A stretch of DNA of 46,870 bases, taken from Chromatiales bacterium. GTDB taxonomy: Bacteria; Pseudomonadota; Gammaproteobacteria; Chromatiales; Chromatiaceae. The notes under the pieces are model-generated. The model worked only from the letters and a program-made list of their open reading frames with translations. It did not search any database and was not told where the DNA came from. This document shows, piece by piece, positions 1 to 7,148 of the stretch; the stretch's first letter is position 1, and each line of letters opens with the position of its first letter. A program made the position numbers and the translations under genes. The DNA lies in the NCBI GenBank assembly GCA_028284585.1, contig JANQRK010000097.1, positions 1 to 46,870 on the forward strand, given 5' to 3'.

Positions 1-22
1 ATAGGATGCGGCGCTTCCGATT

Positions 23-99
23 CGGAGCGTAGCGCAGCTTGGTAGCGCACCACAATGGGGTTGTGGGGGTCGGAGGTTCGAATCCTCTCGCTCCGACCA
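23..99 (+). tRNA. tRNA-Pro(GGG)
   Basis: This is a complete 77-nt cloverleaf with encoded CCA. The acceptor stem pairs CGGAGCG (23-29) with CGCTCCG (89-95), followed by discriminator A and CCA at 97-99. The anticodon stem CCACA/TGTGG encloses the loop ATGGGGT, giving anticodon GGG (proline CCC/CCU codons). The T-arm GGAGG-TTCGAAT-CCTCT is canonical. A decayed copy of the same gene and its 5' flank lies near 3949-4019. Confidence 0.97.
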
Positions 100-109
100 A
101 TAAAAACAG

Positions 110-139
110 AGACTTAGGATGGCAACCTAAGTCTTTTTT
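110..139 (+). terminator. Rho-independent terminator of tRNA-Pro
   Basis: A perfect 9-bp stem AGACTTAGG/CCTAAGTCT with a 7-nt loop is followed by a run of seven T. It begins 10 nt after the tRNA CCA and would end the tRNA transcript. Confidence 0.9.
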
Positions 140-250
140 TATGTCTGGAATAGAATAGGTGCCGAAATAGGTACCACAAGCGGTCCGTGAAAAAAAGCTT
201 ACGGCTAGGCAACCCGGCGGTTTGGGAATTGCCTTGGCCGGAATTTCACC

Positions 251-457
251 GTGTTATTCAGAACCGCTGGCATGCGGCTACCAGAAAGAACGCGACCCAA
301 CATTGCGCTGACGCTAGCTGAGCGTGAAGAGAATTCTCGTGGTATTGCAACCAGCCGATCCATTCGATCAATTGTAAGCCAGCTCGGTTGGGGGCCCTTC
401 ACGATCAGTCGAGAGATCAAACATAACTGTCGAATTTCGACAAAACCTCAGGCTTGA
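251..457 (+). pseudogene. IS30-family transposase N-terminal fragment
   Basis: The 68-residue reading frame carries the N-terminal helix-turn-helix of IS30-type transposases: LTLAEREE, then RSIRSIVSQLG and ISREIKHN. These match the family pattern LTLxEREEISRG..RSIRxIAxxLGRxxSTISREIRRN. The DDE catalytic core is missing; the frame stops before ogt, and no terminal inverted repeats are visible. It is a relic of an insertion next to the tRNA gene. The rest of the 140-471 interval holds no other recognisable gene. Confidence 0.6.
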
Positions 458-471
458 AGTAACTTGTTGCC

Positions 472-990
472 TTACCCGAAGAGTCTACCCTGTGCGCAGG
501 ATCCCTCGAGTTCTAAGAGTGCTTGTTTCACGGCTACACCTCCCGCATAGCCGGTAAGAGATCCATCGGCGCCGACGACGCGGTGGCACGGGATCACGAT
601 CCAAATCGGGTTCTTGCCGTTGGCCAACCCCACCGCGCGCGATGCACCGGGGTTACCGAGTTGCTTGGCGATCTGCGAGTAGCTGGTCTTCTCGCCGTAG
701 GGTATCCCGAGTAGGGCGTCCCAGACGCGGCGCTGAAACACCGTTCCGCGTGGCGCGAGCCTGAGGTCGAACGCGCTGCGTTCGCCTGCGAAGTACTCAC
801 TCAGTTGGGTGCGTACCGCTGCGGCTCCGGCTCGGTCCCAGACGACTTCGTCACCCTTCTGGATGCGTGGCTCGCCGGTTGCCCGTGAGTCGGGGCCGAG
901 CAGCGAGAGTTCGAGGAGCGCGCCTGATCCGTCACAGACGGCCAGCGTCTCACCAAGCGGGGTCTCGAAGTGAGTGGCGATGATCTTCAA
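472..990 (-). CDS. ogt: Methylated-DNA--[protein]-cysteine S-methyltransferase (Ogt)
   Basis: This suicide repair protein transfers the methyl group of O6-methylguanine (and O4-methylthymine) to its own cysteine. The active-site motif PCHRVVG is present with acceptor Cys at about residue 135. It is preceded by the DNA-binding helix region around SRAVGLANGKNP (arginine finger and Asn hinge), and followed by the TGYAGG stretch typical of the family. Its 172 residues match the usual Ogt length. The start codon overlaps the stop of the upstream Ada-AlkA gene by 4 nt, so the two are cotranscribed and translationally coupled as an alkylation-repair operon. The Ada-type regulator upstream probably induces both after methylation damage. 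Confidence 0.95.
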   Translation of the reverse strand: MKIIATHFETPLGETLAVCDGSGALLELSLLGPDSRATGEPRIQKGDEVVWDRAGAAAVRTQLSEYFAGERSAFDLRLAPRGTVFQRRVWDALLGIPYGEKTSYSQIAKQLGNPGASRAVGLANGKNPIWIVIPCHRVVGADGSLTGYAGGVAVKQALLELEGSCAQGRLFG

Positions 991-2426
991 CGGGTCGCCT
1001 CGAAGAACTTCCAGATATGTAGGGTAGCCAAGCTGCGGTAGGGTGCGAAAGGTGCCATCAGAACGCGCGTTTCATCCACTCCCGGACGCTGTTCGAGTTC
1101 GAATAGTTGCTGCAAGCCCGAGGTCAGGCCGGTGTCGCCGAGCGGAATGCAATCGGCGAGCCCGAATCCACGCATCAAGATGTAGTTCGCCGACCAGGGG
1201 CCGATGCCACGCTGTTGCAGCAGACAGGCCTCGGCCCGCAAGGCACTGCCCATGCCGAGGCGTTCGAGGTCGAGCGCCTTGCTTTCGATGGCGGCGGCCA
1301 AGTCGATCAAGTACTGGGCTTTGCGCTCGGAGAACTGATCGGCGCGTAGGGCCTTGGCGTCGAGCCCGGCGACATCGGCTGGGGTGGGGTGAACGAGCCG
1401 GCCGCGAAAGCGCCGCCCGATGCGCTCGGCGAGTCGTGTGCGCAGTGTCTGTGCGAAGGCGAGGTTGACCTGTTGGCCAACGACCGACCAGACGAGGGCC
1501 TCGAAGGGATCTGCCGTCAGCGGAATACGTGAGCCGCGTCGGCCGTTGATGAGGCGTCCGAGGCCGAGGACACGCGCGGTCCGGCGCTCGAATGGGCGCG
1601 GGTGGCAGTTGAGACCGAGCATGCGTACCACGGCTCGGTGGGCCGCGGCGCGATGGTGCAGGGCGGGGCGTCGATCCCATGCCAGCGCAACCAGGGCCTT
1701 ACCGTCGCGGAAAGTCAGCTCGGTTAGTACGGTGCACCCCTGGACGACGAAAGCCTTTTCGACCCGGTCGCCGTCGCGCTTCTCTAGGGCACCCGCGGCG
1801 TCGCGTCCGAGGTACCCCAAGGTGTCTTGGGGCCGGTAATCCTTGGGCAGATCCAGCGCGTAGACATCACTCGCACGCAACGCCCGATAGGCTTTGGGTG
1901 CCAAGCCGGTCCAGCACCGGAAGTTGTCGTGCAAGGCCGAGCCTGAGTCGAAGCCGACAGCCCGGCCGATGTCGAGCACGCGCGAGTCACTATTGAGCAG
2001 GCGCTGTGCCGCTTCCTCGACCCGGGTGCGCGACAAGAACACCGCGGGCGTGGTGTGAAAGTGGTCGCGGAACAGCGCGGTCAAGTTCGTTGATTCCACG
2101 CCCGCGATGCGACGCAGAGAACGACCGTCGGTTACTTGTTCAGGTGCGGCGCGCACCCGCTCAGCGATGGCCTCGGCATCGGCGGTGTTCGGGTCGTATC
2201 CGCGGTAGAAATCGTTCGGGCGACAGCGCTTGCATGCGCGCAGTCCGGCCTTCTTAGCGCTTGTCTCGTCGGGAAAGAAGCGCAGGTTCTCCTTTTTCGG
2301 GTCGCGCGCGGGACAAGACGGCAGGCAATAGACCCGAGTCGTCAGGACGCCGAGCAGGAAGCATCCGTCATAGGTCGAGTCTCGGGCCCGGCAGTGCCTG
2401 AGCATGAACGCGTGCGAAAGCGACAT
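987..2426 (-). CDS. Ada-type regulator fused to AlkA DNA-3-methyladenine glycosylase
   Basis: The 479-residue protein has three parts. Residues about 10-75 form the Ada zinc/methyl-acceptor domain, with cysteines at about 34, 38, 65 and 68 in YCLPSCPAR and CKRCRP; the first two lie in the segment that holds the Ada methylphosphotriester acceptor. Residues about 85-185 are an AraC-type HTH (FRDHFHTTPAVFLSRTRV, VGFDSGSALHDNF). Residues about 195-479 are AlkA N-terminal plus HhH-GPD glycosylase, with hairpin QRGIGPWSANYI and the catalytic Asp in LGDTGL. It should sense methylated DNA, activate its own operon and excise 3-methyladenine. It lacks the C-terminal O6-methylguanine domain of E. coli Ada; that role falls to the overlapping ogt. 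The architecture is a known AlkA/Ada variant. Confidence 0.93.
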   Translation of the reverse strand: MSLSHAFMLRHCRARDSTYDGCFLLGVLTTRVYCLPSCPARDPKKENLRFFPDETSAKKAGLRACKRCRPNDFYRGYDPNTADAEAIAERVRAAPEQVTDGRSLRRIAGVESTNLTALFRDHFHTTPAVFLSRTRVEEAAQRLLNSDSRVLDIGRAVGFDSGSALHDNFRCWTGLAPKAYRALRASDVYALDLPKDYRPQDTLGYLGRDAAGALEKRDGDRVEKAFVVQGCTVLTELTFRDGKALVALAWDRRPALHHRAAAHRAVVRMLGLNCHPRPFERRTARVLGLGRLINGRRGSRIPLTADPFEALVWSVVGQQVNLAFAQTLRTRLAERIGRRFRGRLVHPTPADVAGLDAKALRADQFSERKAQYLIDLAAAIESKALDLERLGMGSALRAEACLLQQRGIGPWSANYILMRGFGLADCIPLGDTGLTSGLQQLFELEQRPGVDETRVLMAPFAPYRSLATLHIWKFFEATR

Positions 2427-2609
2427 GGCCCCATTGGGCCACAGGGAGACAGGCGCGTCTTCCCAATTCTTTCGCGCGATGTTCTTGCTCGATCAGAGTC
2501 CGGGCGCGGGGTGTGTCCGCACGCGCGCCATACGGGATGGAATTCGCCTGGGCGTGTCAGATCCCAGCCACCGAGGCGCGACTACGGACCGCGAGGGGTA
2601 GGCTGGATC

Positions 2610-2876
2610 TAGTGGGCTGCTTGGTAAGTTCGGTAACCCTCAGCCGATCCACAGGCGTAATCGGCAAGGCTCGCGAGCACCGAACTAGCCGTTGCTAATT
2701 CAAGCGAGCGAAACACAGGCGATGGCGCATGTGGACCGGCCCGAAGGGAGCCCCGCTACCTGGTCAATACGGCGTTGCACTTCTTGAAAAGGGCTTGCCA
2801 TTCCCTGCGAAGTGCGCCTCGTCTTGGCCAGGTAGCGGGGCTCTGAGCGTAACCGAACTTACCAAGCAGCCCACTA
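2610..2876. mobile_element. MITE-like element with TA target duplication
   Basis: The outermost 32 bp (2612-2643 and 2843-2874) are inverted repeats with 30 of 32 matches; the end begins GTGGGCTGCTTGGTAAG. TA flanks both ends (2610-2611, 2875-2876), as expected for a TA-targeting IS630/Tc1-mariner-type transposase. A second internal perfect 14-bp inverted repeat (GCCCCGCTACCTGG at about 2751, complement at about 2828) makes a long nested hairpin. The 263-bp body has no coding frame, so it is non-autonomous. It ends 20 bp past the stop of the neighbouring minus-strand gene and fills the 2427-2895 interval together with the promoter side of the ada gene. Confidence 0.7.
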
Positions 2877-2895
2877 GACTGCCGAAGCGGACTCG

Positions 2896-3555
2896 TCAGG
2901 CTTGGGCGCCTGACAATGCCACCGTTTGTCCGGCGTGCGTCCCGCCCTCGAGCGCTTCGACCATGAAGGCTGCAACATCGCCACGGGAGATGGTCGTGCC
3001 GCCGAGTTCACCATCAACACTGGCTAGCCAGACACCACGCTCCGGTTCATCCGTCAGCGCCGGTGGCTGAATCAGCGTCCAGCTCAGGCCTGAGGCTTTG
3101 ATCAGCACTTCCATGCGCTCCTTGTCTGCCATCTGTTCGCGTAGCACGAGGCCGAAGAATACCCGGTACATCAGCGGCGCCAAGTCACGCGTATCGCCGA
3201 CCCCGTAGGCGCTCAGCACCACCAGACGATCGACGCCATGGCTGCGCATGGCATCGATCGTGTGCGCAGTACCGGTGGCGCAGATGTCGGCTGGTGTCGT
3301 GCGCTTGCGACCTAGTATGCGTGCGAAGGGATTCTGCGAATTGCCGAGACAGACCACGACCGCATCCTGATTGGGCATCAGCGCATGCAGCGTCGATGCT
3401 TGCATCACATCGCCCTCGACGATTCGCAGGCCGTCCTTGGGCTGGAGCGCATCGGCGTGCCGCGCCAGGGCAGTGACCTGATGACCGCGAGCGAGCAGGG
3501 TGCCGGTGACAGCTCGACCAGTGCCACCGGTTGAACCGATTACCACGACTTTCAT
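2896..3555 (-). CDS. NAD(P)H-binding Rossmann protein (NmrA/atypical SDR type)
   Basis: This 219-residue protein opens with an N-terminal Rossmann glycine motif, VVVIGSTGGTGRAV (GxxGxxG), followed by an acidic strand end and EGDVMQ, then VVVCLGNSQ. These are the marks of the NAD(P)-binding, NmrA-like atypical short-chain dehydrogenase group. The catalytic YxxxK of classical SDRs is not obvious, so it may be a redox sensor, an isomerase-like enzyme or a reductase of unknown substrate. A small membrane protein ends 19 bp upstream on the same strand, suggesting a two-gene unit. The exact function cannot be assigned. Confidence 0.85.
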   Translation of the reverse strand: MKVVVIGSTGGTGRAVTGTLLARGHQVTALARHADALQPKDGLRIVEGDVMQASTLHALMPNQDAVVVCLGNSQNPFARILGRKRTTPADICATGTAHTIDAMRSHGVDRLVVLSAYGVGDTRDLAPLMYRVFFGLVLREQMADKERMEVLIKASGLSWTLIQPPALTDEPERGVWLASVDGELGGTTISRGDVAAFMVEALEGGTHAGQTVALSGAQA

Positions 3556-3574
3556 CAGGCCGTTGCCATGCGTT

Positions 3575-3814
3575 TCACGACCATAACAGTGCGATAAGAA
3601 CCGCGATCAACGTACTGCTGATCACATGCAGCAACTGTTCGATATTCTGCGTTTGGCGATACTGCTGTGCTTGCAGCCGCTGGCTGGGAGATCCAGCCTC
3701 GAGCAGATCGAGTAGCGGCTTTTCGGCACGCCGCTTGTTGCGAAATTCGATGACGTTGATGGCGATCAGCGCAACCAATGCACCCAAGATCAATATAGGG
3801 CGGAGCCAATGCAT
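3575..3814 (-). CDS. Small two-helix membrane protein, unknown function
   Basis: This product is not recognised. From the ATG at 3814 it has 79 residues, with a hydrophobic N-terminal helix (ILILGALVALIAINVI) followed by basic FRNKRR. A polar central part (LDLLEAGSPSQRLQAQQYRQTQNIEQLL) leads to a C-terminal hydrophobic helix (VISSTLIAVLIALLWS). A GTG start at 3874 would add a polar 20-residue leader and is less likely; neither start shows a Shine-Dalgarno sequence. The stop lies 19 bp before the start of the NAD(P)-binding gene, so the two may be cotranscribed. Confidence 0.55.
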   Translation of the reverse strand: MHWLRPILILGALVALIAINVIEFRNKRRAEKPLLDLLEAGSPSQRLQAQQYRQTQNIEQLLHVISSTLIAVLIALLWS

Positions 3815-3948
3815 AGCAATAAGGGAGGAGGAGTTGATAGCCAAAATGCTACGGGAATTGCGCCGTGAAATCACCTACGCCTTCGCGCCGAGGGCTGTGT
3901 CAGGTGAAACCGCATGTGCTGCGTTCATCGGAAGCGGTGCTTCCAGTT

Positions 3949-4019
3949 CGGTGCGCAGCTCGTAACACACCAGAATGGAGATGAGGGGGTCGGAGGTTCG
4001 AATTCTCTCGCTCCGACCA
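3949..4019 (+). pseudogene. Decayed tRNA-Pro copy (possible island end)
   Basis: The sequence aligns with tRNA-Pro at 23-99 and with its 5' flank (GCGGTGCTTCC at 3934 against GCGGCGCTTCC at 8). The T-arm and 3' acceptor half (GGGGGTCGGAGGTTCGAA, then TCTCTCGCTCCGACCAA) are almost identical. The 5' half has lost several bases of the acceptor and D-arms, and the anticodon arm no longer pairs well, so it cannot fold as a tRNA. It marks either a duplication or an old integration boundary. The interval 3815-3948 holds nothing else. Confidence 0.8.
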
Positions 4020-4248
4020 AACAAAAAGAGAGGTTTGCGGCCGACCCTTTCCGTTGAGGGTCAGGTGCTAGGTACCACCAATTCCAAGGATTCGGTATCC
4101 CGATCGACTGACCCTCTGGGAGTCTATGACGTGAGAAATCACCGACGTCCGTGGTTATGATCTCCGCTATTCCGGTTTCGTCGGCGACCTAATACCATTT
4201 CGTATCAGCCATCTGATTCCGAGGCGATCAATACCATCGTGGATGCCA
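4020..4248. other. Intergenic stretch beyond tRNA remnant
   Basis: No gene is seen. A short hairpin GACCCT/AGGGTC lies near 4041-4060, but it has no T-run. The stretch separates the tRNA remnant from the end of the truncated helicase. Confidence 0.4.
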
Positions 4249-5094
4249 TCAGTGCGATGGCAGCACCGCCGGGGGTTCGTCTTTTGAGACCTGCGCATCC
4301 TTCAACAACGCAAGGATATCGTCCGTAGACAGTCTCGCGCTGCTTTCCGCGCCTTCAAGTAGATTGTCGGCGAGGTCGCGCTTATGTTTGTGAAGCTCAA
4401 CGATTTTATCTTCGATAGTGGCCTTGGTAACCAAACGATAAATGGTTACGGGGCGCTGTTGACCGATGCGGTGCGCGCGATCTGACGCTTGGTCTTCGAC
4501 TGCCGGGCTCCACCAGGGATCAAGATGGATCACATAGTCCGCTGCCGTCAGGTTCAGCCCCGTACCACCCGCCTTGAGGCTGATGAGAAACAGATCGCCC
4601 TCCCCGGCTTGAAATGCATCGACGGCAACACGGCGCTCCCTTGCCGGCGTGCTGCCGTCCAGGTATTGATAGCTGATACCCTTGGCATCCAGGGCTTTGC
4701 GCACCAGAGCCAGGTGCGTAACGAACTGGCTGAACACCAGCGCCTTGTGACGGTTTTCCAGGAACTCGTCCACGACGTTCAGCAACAGCTCCTGTTTGGC
4801 ACTGGGTAGACCGAGCTCGGGTGCGATCAAGTTGGGATTACAGCAGGCTTGGCGCAGCCGGGTGATCTCGGCTAATATTTGGAAACGTTTTTTGTCATCC
4901 GGAACGCCATCATCCGTAAACCGTTCCACGGCCTGTTGCCGTATCGCCTCATAGAAGGCGGTCTCTTCCTTGCTCATCTCCACATGCAACATAATCTCTG
5001 TGCGCGACGGCAACTCCTCCAGCACCTGAGTTTTCAAGCGTCGCAAGGCTTGTTCTCGTGTAAGGTCCGGCTCCATTGAGGGAACAGTCTGCAT
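4249..5094 (-). pseudogene. Truncated SNF2/SWI2-family helicase (C-terminal half)
   Basis: The 281-residue frame matches only the second RecA-like domain of SNF2 ATPases. It has ALVFSQFVTHLALVRKAL, the strand YQYLDGSTPARERR, motif V LKAGGTGLNLTAADYVIHLD, and motif VI EDQASDRAHRIGQQRPV. Family members are usually about 900-1100 residues. The Walker A and DEAH motifs that should precede this part are absent, and upstream DNA is broken by stops and frame changes. The first recognisable residues (LRRLKTQVLEELPSRTEI) normally sit deep inside the protein. It is therefore a 5'-deleted remnant unlikely to hydrolyse ATP. Confidence 0.85.
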
Positions 5095-5454
5095 TTCGCC
5101 ACATTGACCGTTTACCAGCTTCTGATTTCACACCTTCATGAATGCGAGAGAAGAAACCTTTGGGATCTACGTACTCACGGTCGCCGATTTCCTGGCCGGT
5201 GGGCAGCTGTAGCCAATTGTAAAGTTTCCACTACTGTCGTTTTTGTCGACTTGTGAATCTGGCGTTGCTTCGTGGGAGATGCGTCGGAGGCACCGCCGGT
5301 GTTCTGGATGCCGAGATGACTTACCACACTGATCAGGTTCGCTAGCGATTGCGGTTTATCCGTACCGAAATTGTTTCTTGGTAGCCTAGGTGACCGATGC
5401 GGCGCCTCAGGCCACTCGCGATAGCAAGTGGTGAGAGCAGCGGATCGACTGGCG
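5095..5454 (-). other. Decayed coding remnants of unknown origin
   Basis: No intact gene is present. On the minus strand short stretches look protein-like but switch frame. One near 5100-5230 reads LPTGQEIGDREYVDP and KGFFSRIHEGVKSE; another near 5270-5390 reads FGTDKPQSLANLISVVSHLG. Each is ended by stops. I do not recognise the family. They may be another gene fused against the truncated helicase by a deletion. Confidence 0.3.
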
Positions 5455-5775
5455 TCATTTTGTTTCGAGAGAAACGATCTGGCCTTCCAACTCACGTTCC
5501 GCTTCCAGCCAGTCATCGAGTGCATGGCCGGGTGCGAAGCCACGGTGTTCTGCTCTGAAATAGGCGGCTACCTCGATCTGATGGTGAAGGGAACGATCGG
5601 GAAAGACGAATTGCGCCGCCATCTCTTCGATGGTTTCCCTGTGTGCCAGTGATGTTTGCATAGCGATTACCTGCGATATAGCAGCATCAACAGCAGCGAC
5701 CTGGATGCCGCTGTTCGTGCGCGGTGTTCCAATGAGGTCTTGGTCGGCATCGCGGCTATTCCGTGTCGCGGGCAT
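5455..5775 (-). CDS. DUF2934 domain protein
   Basis: The C-terminal part contains IEVAAYFRAEHRGFAPGHAL and DDWLEAERELEG, the pattern of DUF2934 (short domain, function unknown, usually ending in DWLxAExEL). The likely ATG at 5775 gives 106 residues. It overlaps the end of the upstream PilZ gene by 20 nt, so the two are probably cotranscribed. A longer frame to 5907 would overlap PilZ far more and starts with low-complexity sequence. There are no membrane segments. What the protein does is unknown; the pairing suggests a link to c-di-GMP signalling, which is inference. Confidence 0.7.
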   Translation of the reverse strand: MPATRNSRDADQDLIGTPRTNSGIQVAAVDAAISQVIAMQTSLAHRETIEEMAAQFVFPDRSLHHQIEVAAYFRAEHRGFAPGHALDDWLEAERELEGQIVSLETK

Positions 5776-6220
5776 TCGGCGCAGCCTGATAGAAAGCCGG
5801 CCTAGGTTTTCGCGATGTGGCGTATGTGGCATATGTGGCACAGGCGGTGGCGCGCCACTCCGGTCGGGAAATCCGCCCCTCTCTCGCCAATGCGGTGAGT
5901 ACGTCATGGGCGTAATCTAGGTAGTGGTGTGTGAGCATGACGCCGATGCCGTTGTCGGTACGGCGTGTGACATGCCCTGCCATCGCGATGCCGGCCAAGG
6001 TCGTCTCAATGTGTAGCATCACCGGATCACCGGGCTGCAAATCGGTTTGGCCGGATTCCAAAAAAAGACCATCTACGCTGAGGTTGCGCGTGGTGAAGGT
6101 TCCATATGGATGTCCGCGGCTGGATAGACCGACAGGTAGCGAGCGCGTTACGCGCGGGTAATGGCGATGTTCCATCTCACGTAGCCGTGTGCGACTGGGT
6201 CCTGTGCTCGCGAGCGACAT
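5756..6220 (-). CDS. PilZ domain protein (putative c-di-GMP receptor)
   Basis: The 154-residue protein shows both PilZ ligand motifs: RxxxR as RHYPR near residue 19-23, and a NLSVDG form of the (D/N)xSxxG motif about 25 residues later. A beta-rich stretch follows (GDPVMLHIETTLAGIAMAGHVTR reads as PilZ strands). It should bind cyclic di-GMP and act as a single-domain adaptor. The C-terminal tail carries a triplet-like repeat (ATYATYAT) arising from a short tandem repeat around 5818-5840 and is probably disordered. A response regulator and kinase are divergently encoded, and a diguanylate cyclase lies 3 kb away. Confidence 0.88.
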   Translation of the reverse strand: MSLASTGPSRTRLREMEHRHYPRVTRSLPVGLSSRGHPYGTFTTRNLSVDGLFLESGQTDLQPGDPVMLHIETTLAGIAMAGHVTRRTDNGIGVMLTHHYLDYAHDVLTALAREGRISRPEWRATACATYATYATSRKPRPAFYQAAPNARDTE

Positions 6221-6482
6221 GCTTTGTGCCGCTTATCGAGAGCAACGTTTAGCGCCTTGGTGTAGTTATCCTGACGGTCGACGGCGGTGCGGCCAATAGG
6301 GGATTTTCTGATCTACTTATCGGTAGAACTGTGAGAATCTCCAAGGTGCAGAGGCTATCCTTACCATTGCCCACCTTAGCCGCACGTGTTCAAGCCATGC
6401 GTCGGCTGCCAGTAGGGTGGTCATCGACCGTGCCTTGGCGTGGATCGAACGGACGGCAGAAAATGGATAGACAGGAGGCACC

Positions 6483-7148
6483 ATGAAGGCAGCCAAGGCA
6501 GGCCTCGCAACCGACCAGCACCGCGTCCTGATCGTCGATGATCACCCAGTGATGCGTATCGGCTTACGGACACTGATCAACCGTGAGCCGGGTTTGAGCG
6601 TGGTAGGCGAGGCCGGCGGGGTCGGTGAAGCACTGCGGCTGGCCGAGTCCCTGCTGCCGGATGTTGCTGTCATCGACCTGGCGTTGCCCGACGGTAGCGG
6701 AATGGATTTGGTCCGGCGGTTGAGTGCCCGTTACCCGGCCACCAGGCTGTTGGTCTGTTCGATGTATGAGGGGTCACTGTACGCAGGCCGGGTGCTGAAG
6801 GCCGGTGCAACCGGCTTCATCAGCAAGGACGAGGCCTCGGGGCATGTCGTCGAGGCGCTTCAACACGTGCTCGCGGGCGAGATTTATCTCAGCAAGGCGA
6901 TGACTCAGCGCATGCTCCAAGGCATCCATAAGGGCATGCCAGCCACGGTTGAAGACCTGACCGATCGCGAACTCGAGGTGTTTCTGCTCATCGGCAAGGG
7001 GCTCAAGACCTCACAGATCGCAAAGCGTTTGCGTATCAGCGTAAAGACCGTCGATACACACCGCGAGAAGATCAAGCACAAGTTGAATCTGTCCTCGGCC
7101 GCCGATCTGGTGCGCCTTGCAGCGCAATGGGCGCTCGAGCATGGTTAA
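6483..7148 (+). CDS. NarL/FixJ-family response regulator
   Basis: This 221-residue regulator has an N-terminal receiver domain: acidic pocket VDDHP at about 19-22, phospho-acceptor Asp at about 65 in VIDLALPDGSG, and the conserved Lys in FISKDEA. The C-terminal LuxR-type HTH reads LTDRELEVFLLIGKGLKTSQ, then IAKRLRISVKTVDTHR. A strong Shine-Dalgarno AGGAGG lies 6 nt before the ATG. The downstream kinase start overlaps its last codons, so the pair forms a two-component system. Target genes are not evident; the divergent PilZ-DUF2934 unit across a 262-bp spacer is one candidate. Confidence 0.95.
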   Translation: MKAAKAGLATDQHRVLIVDDHPVMRIGLRTLINREPGLSVVGEAGGVGEALRLAESLLPDVAVIDLALPDGSGMDLVRRLSARYPATRLLVCSMYEGSLYAGRVLKAGATGFISKDEASGHVVEALQHVLAGEIYLSKAMTQRMLQGIHKGMPATVEDLTDRELEVFLLIGKGLKTSQIAKRLRISVKTVDTHREKIKHKLNLSSAADLVRLAAQWALEHG

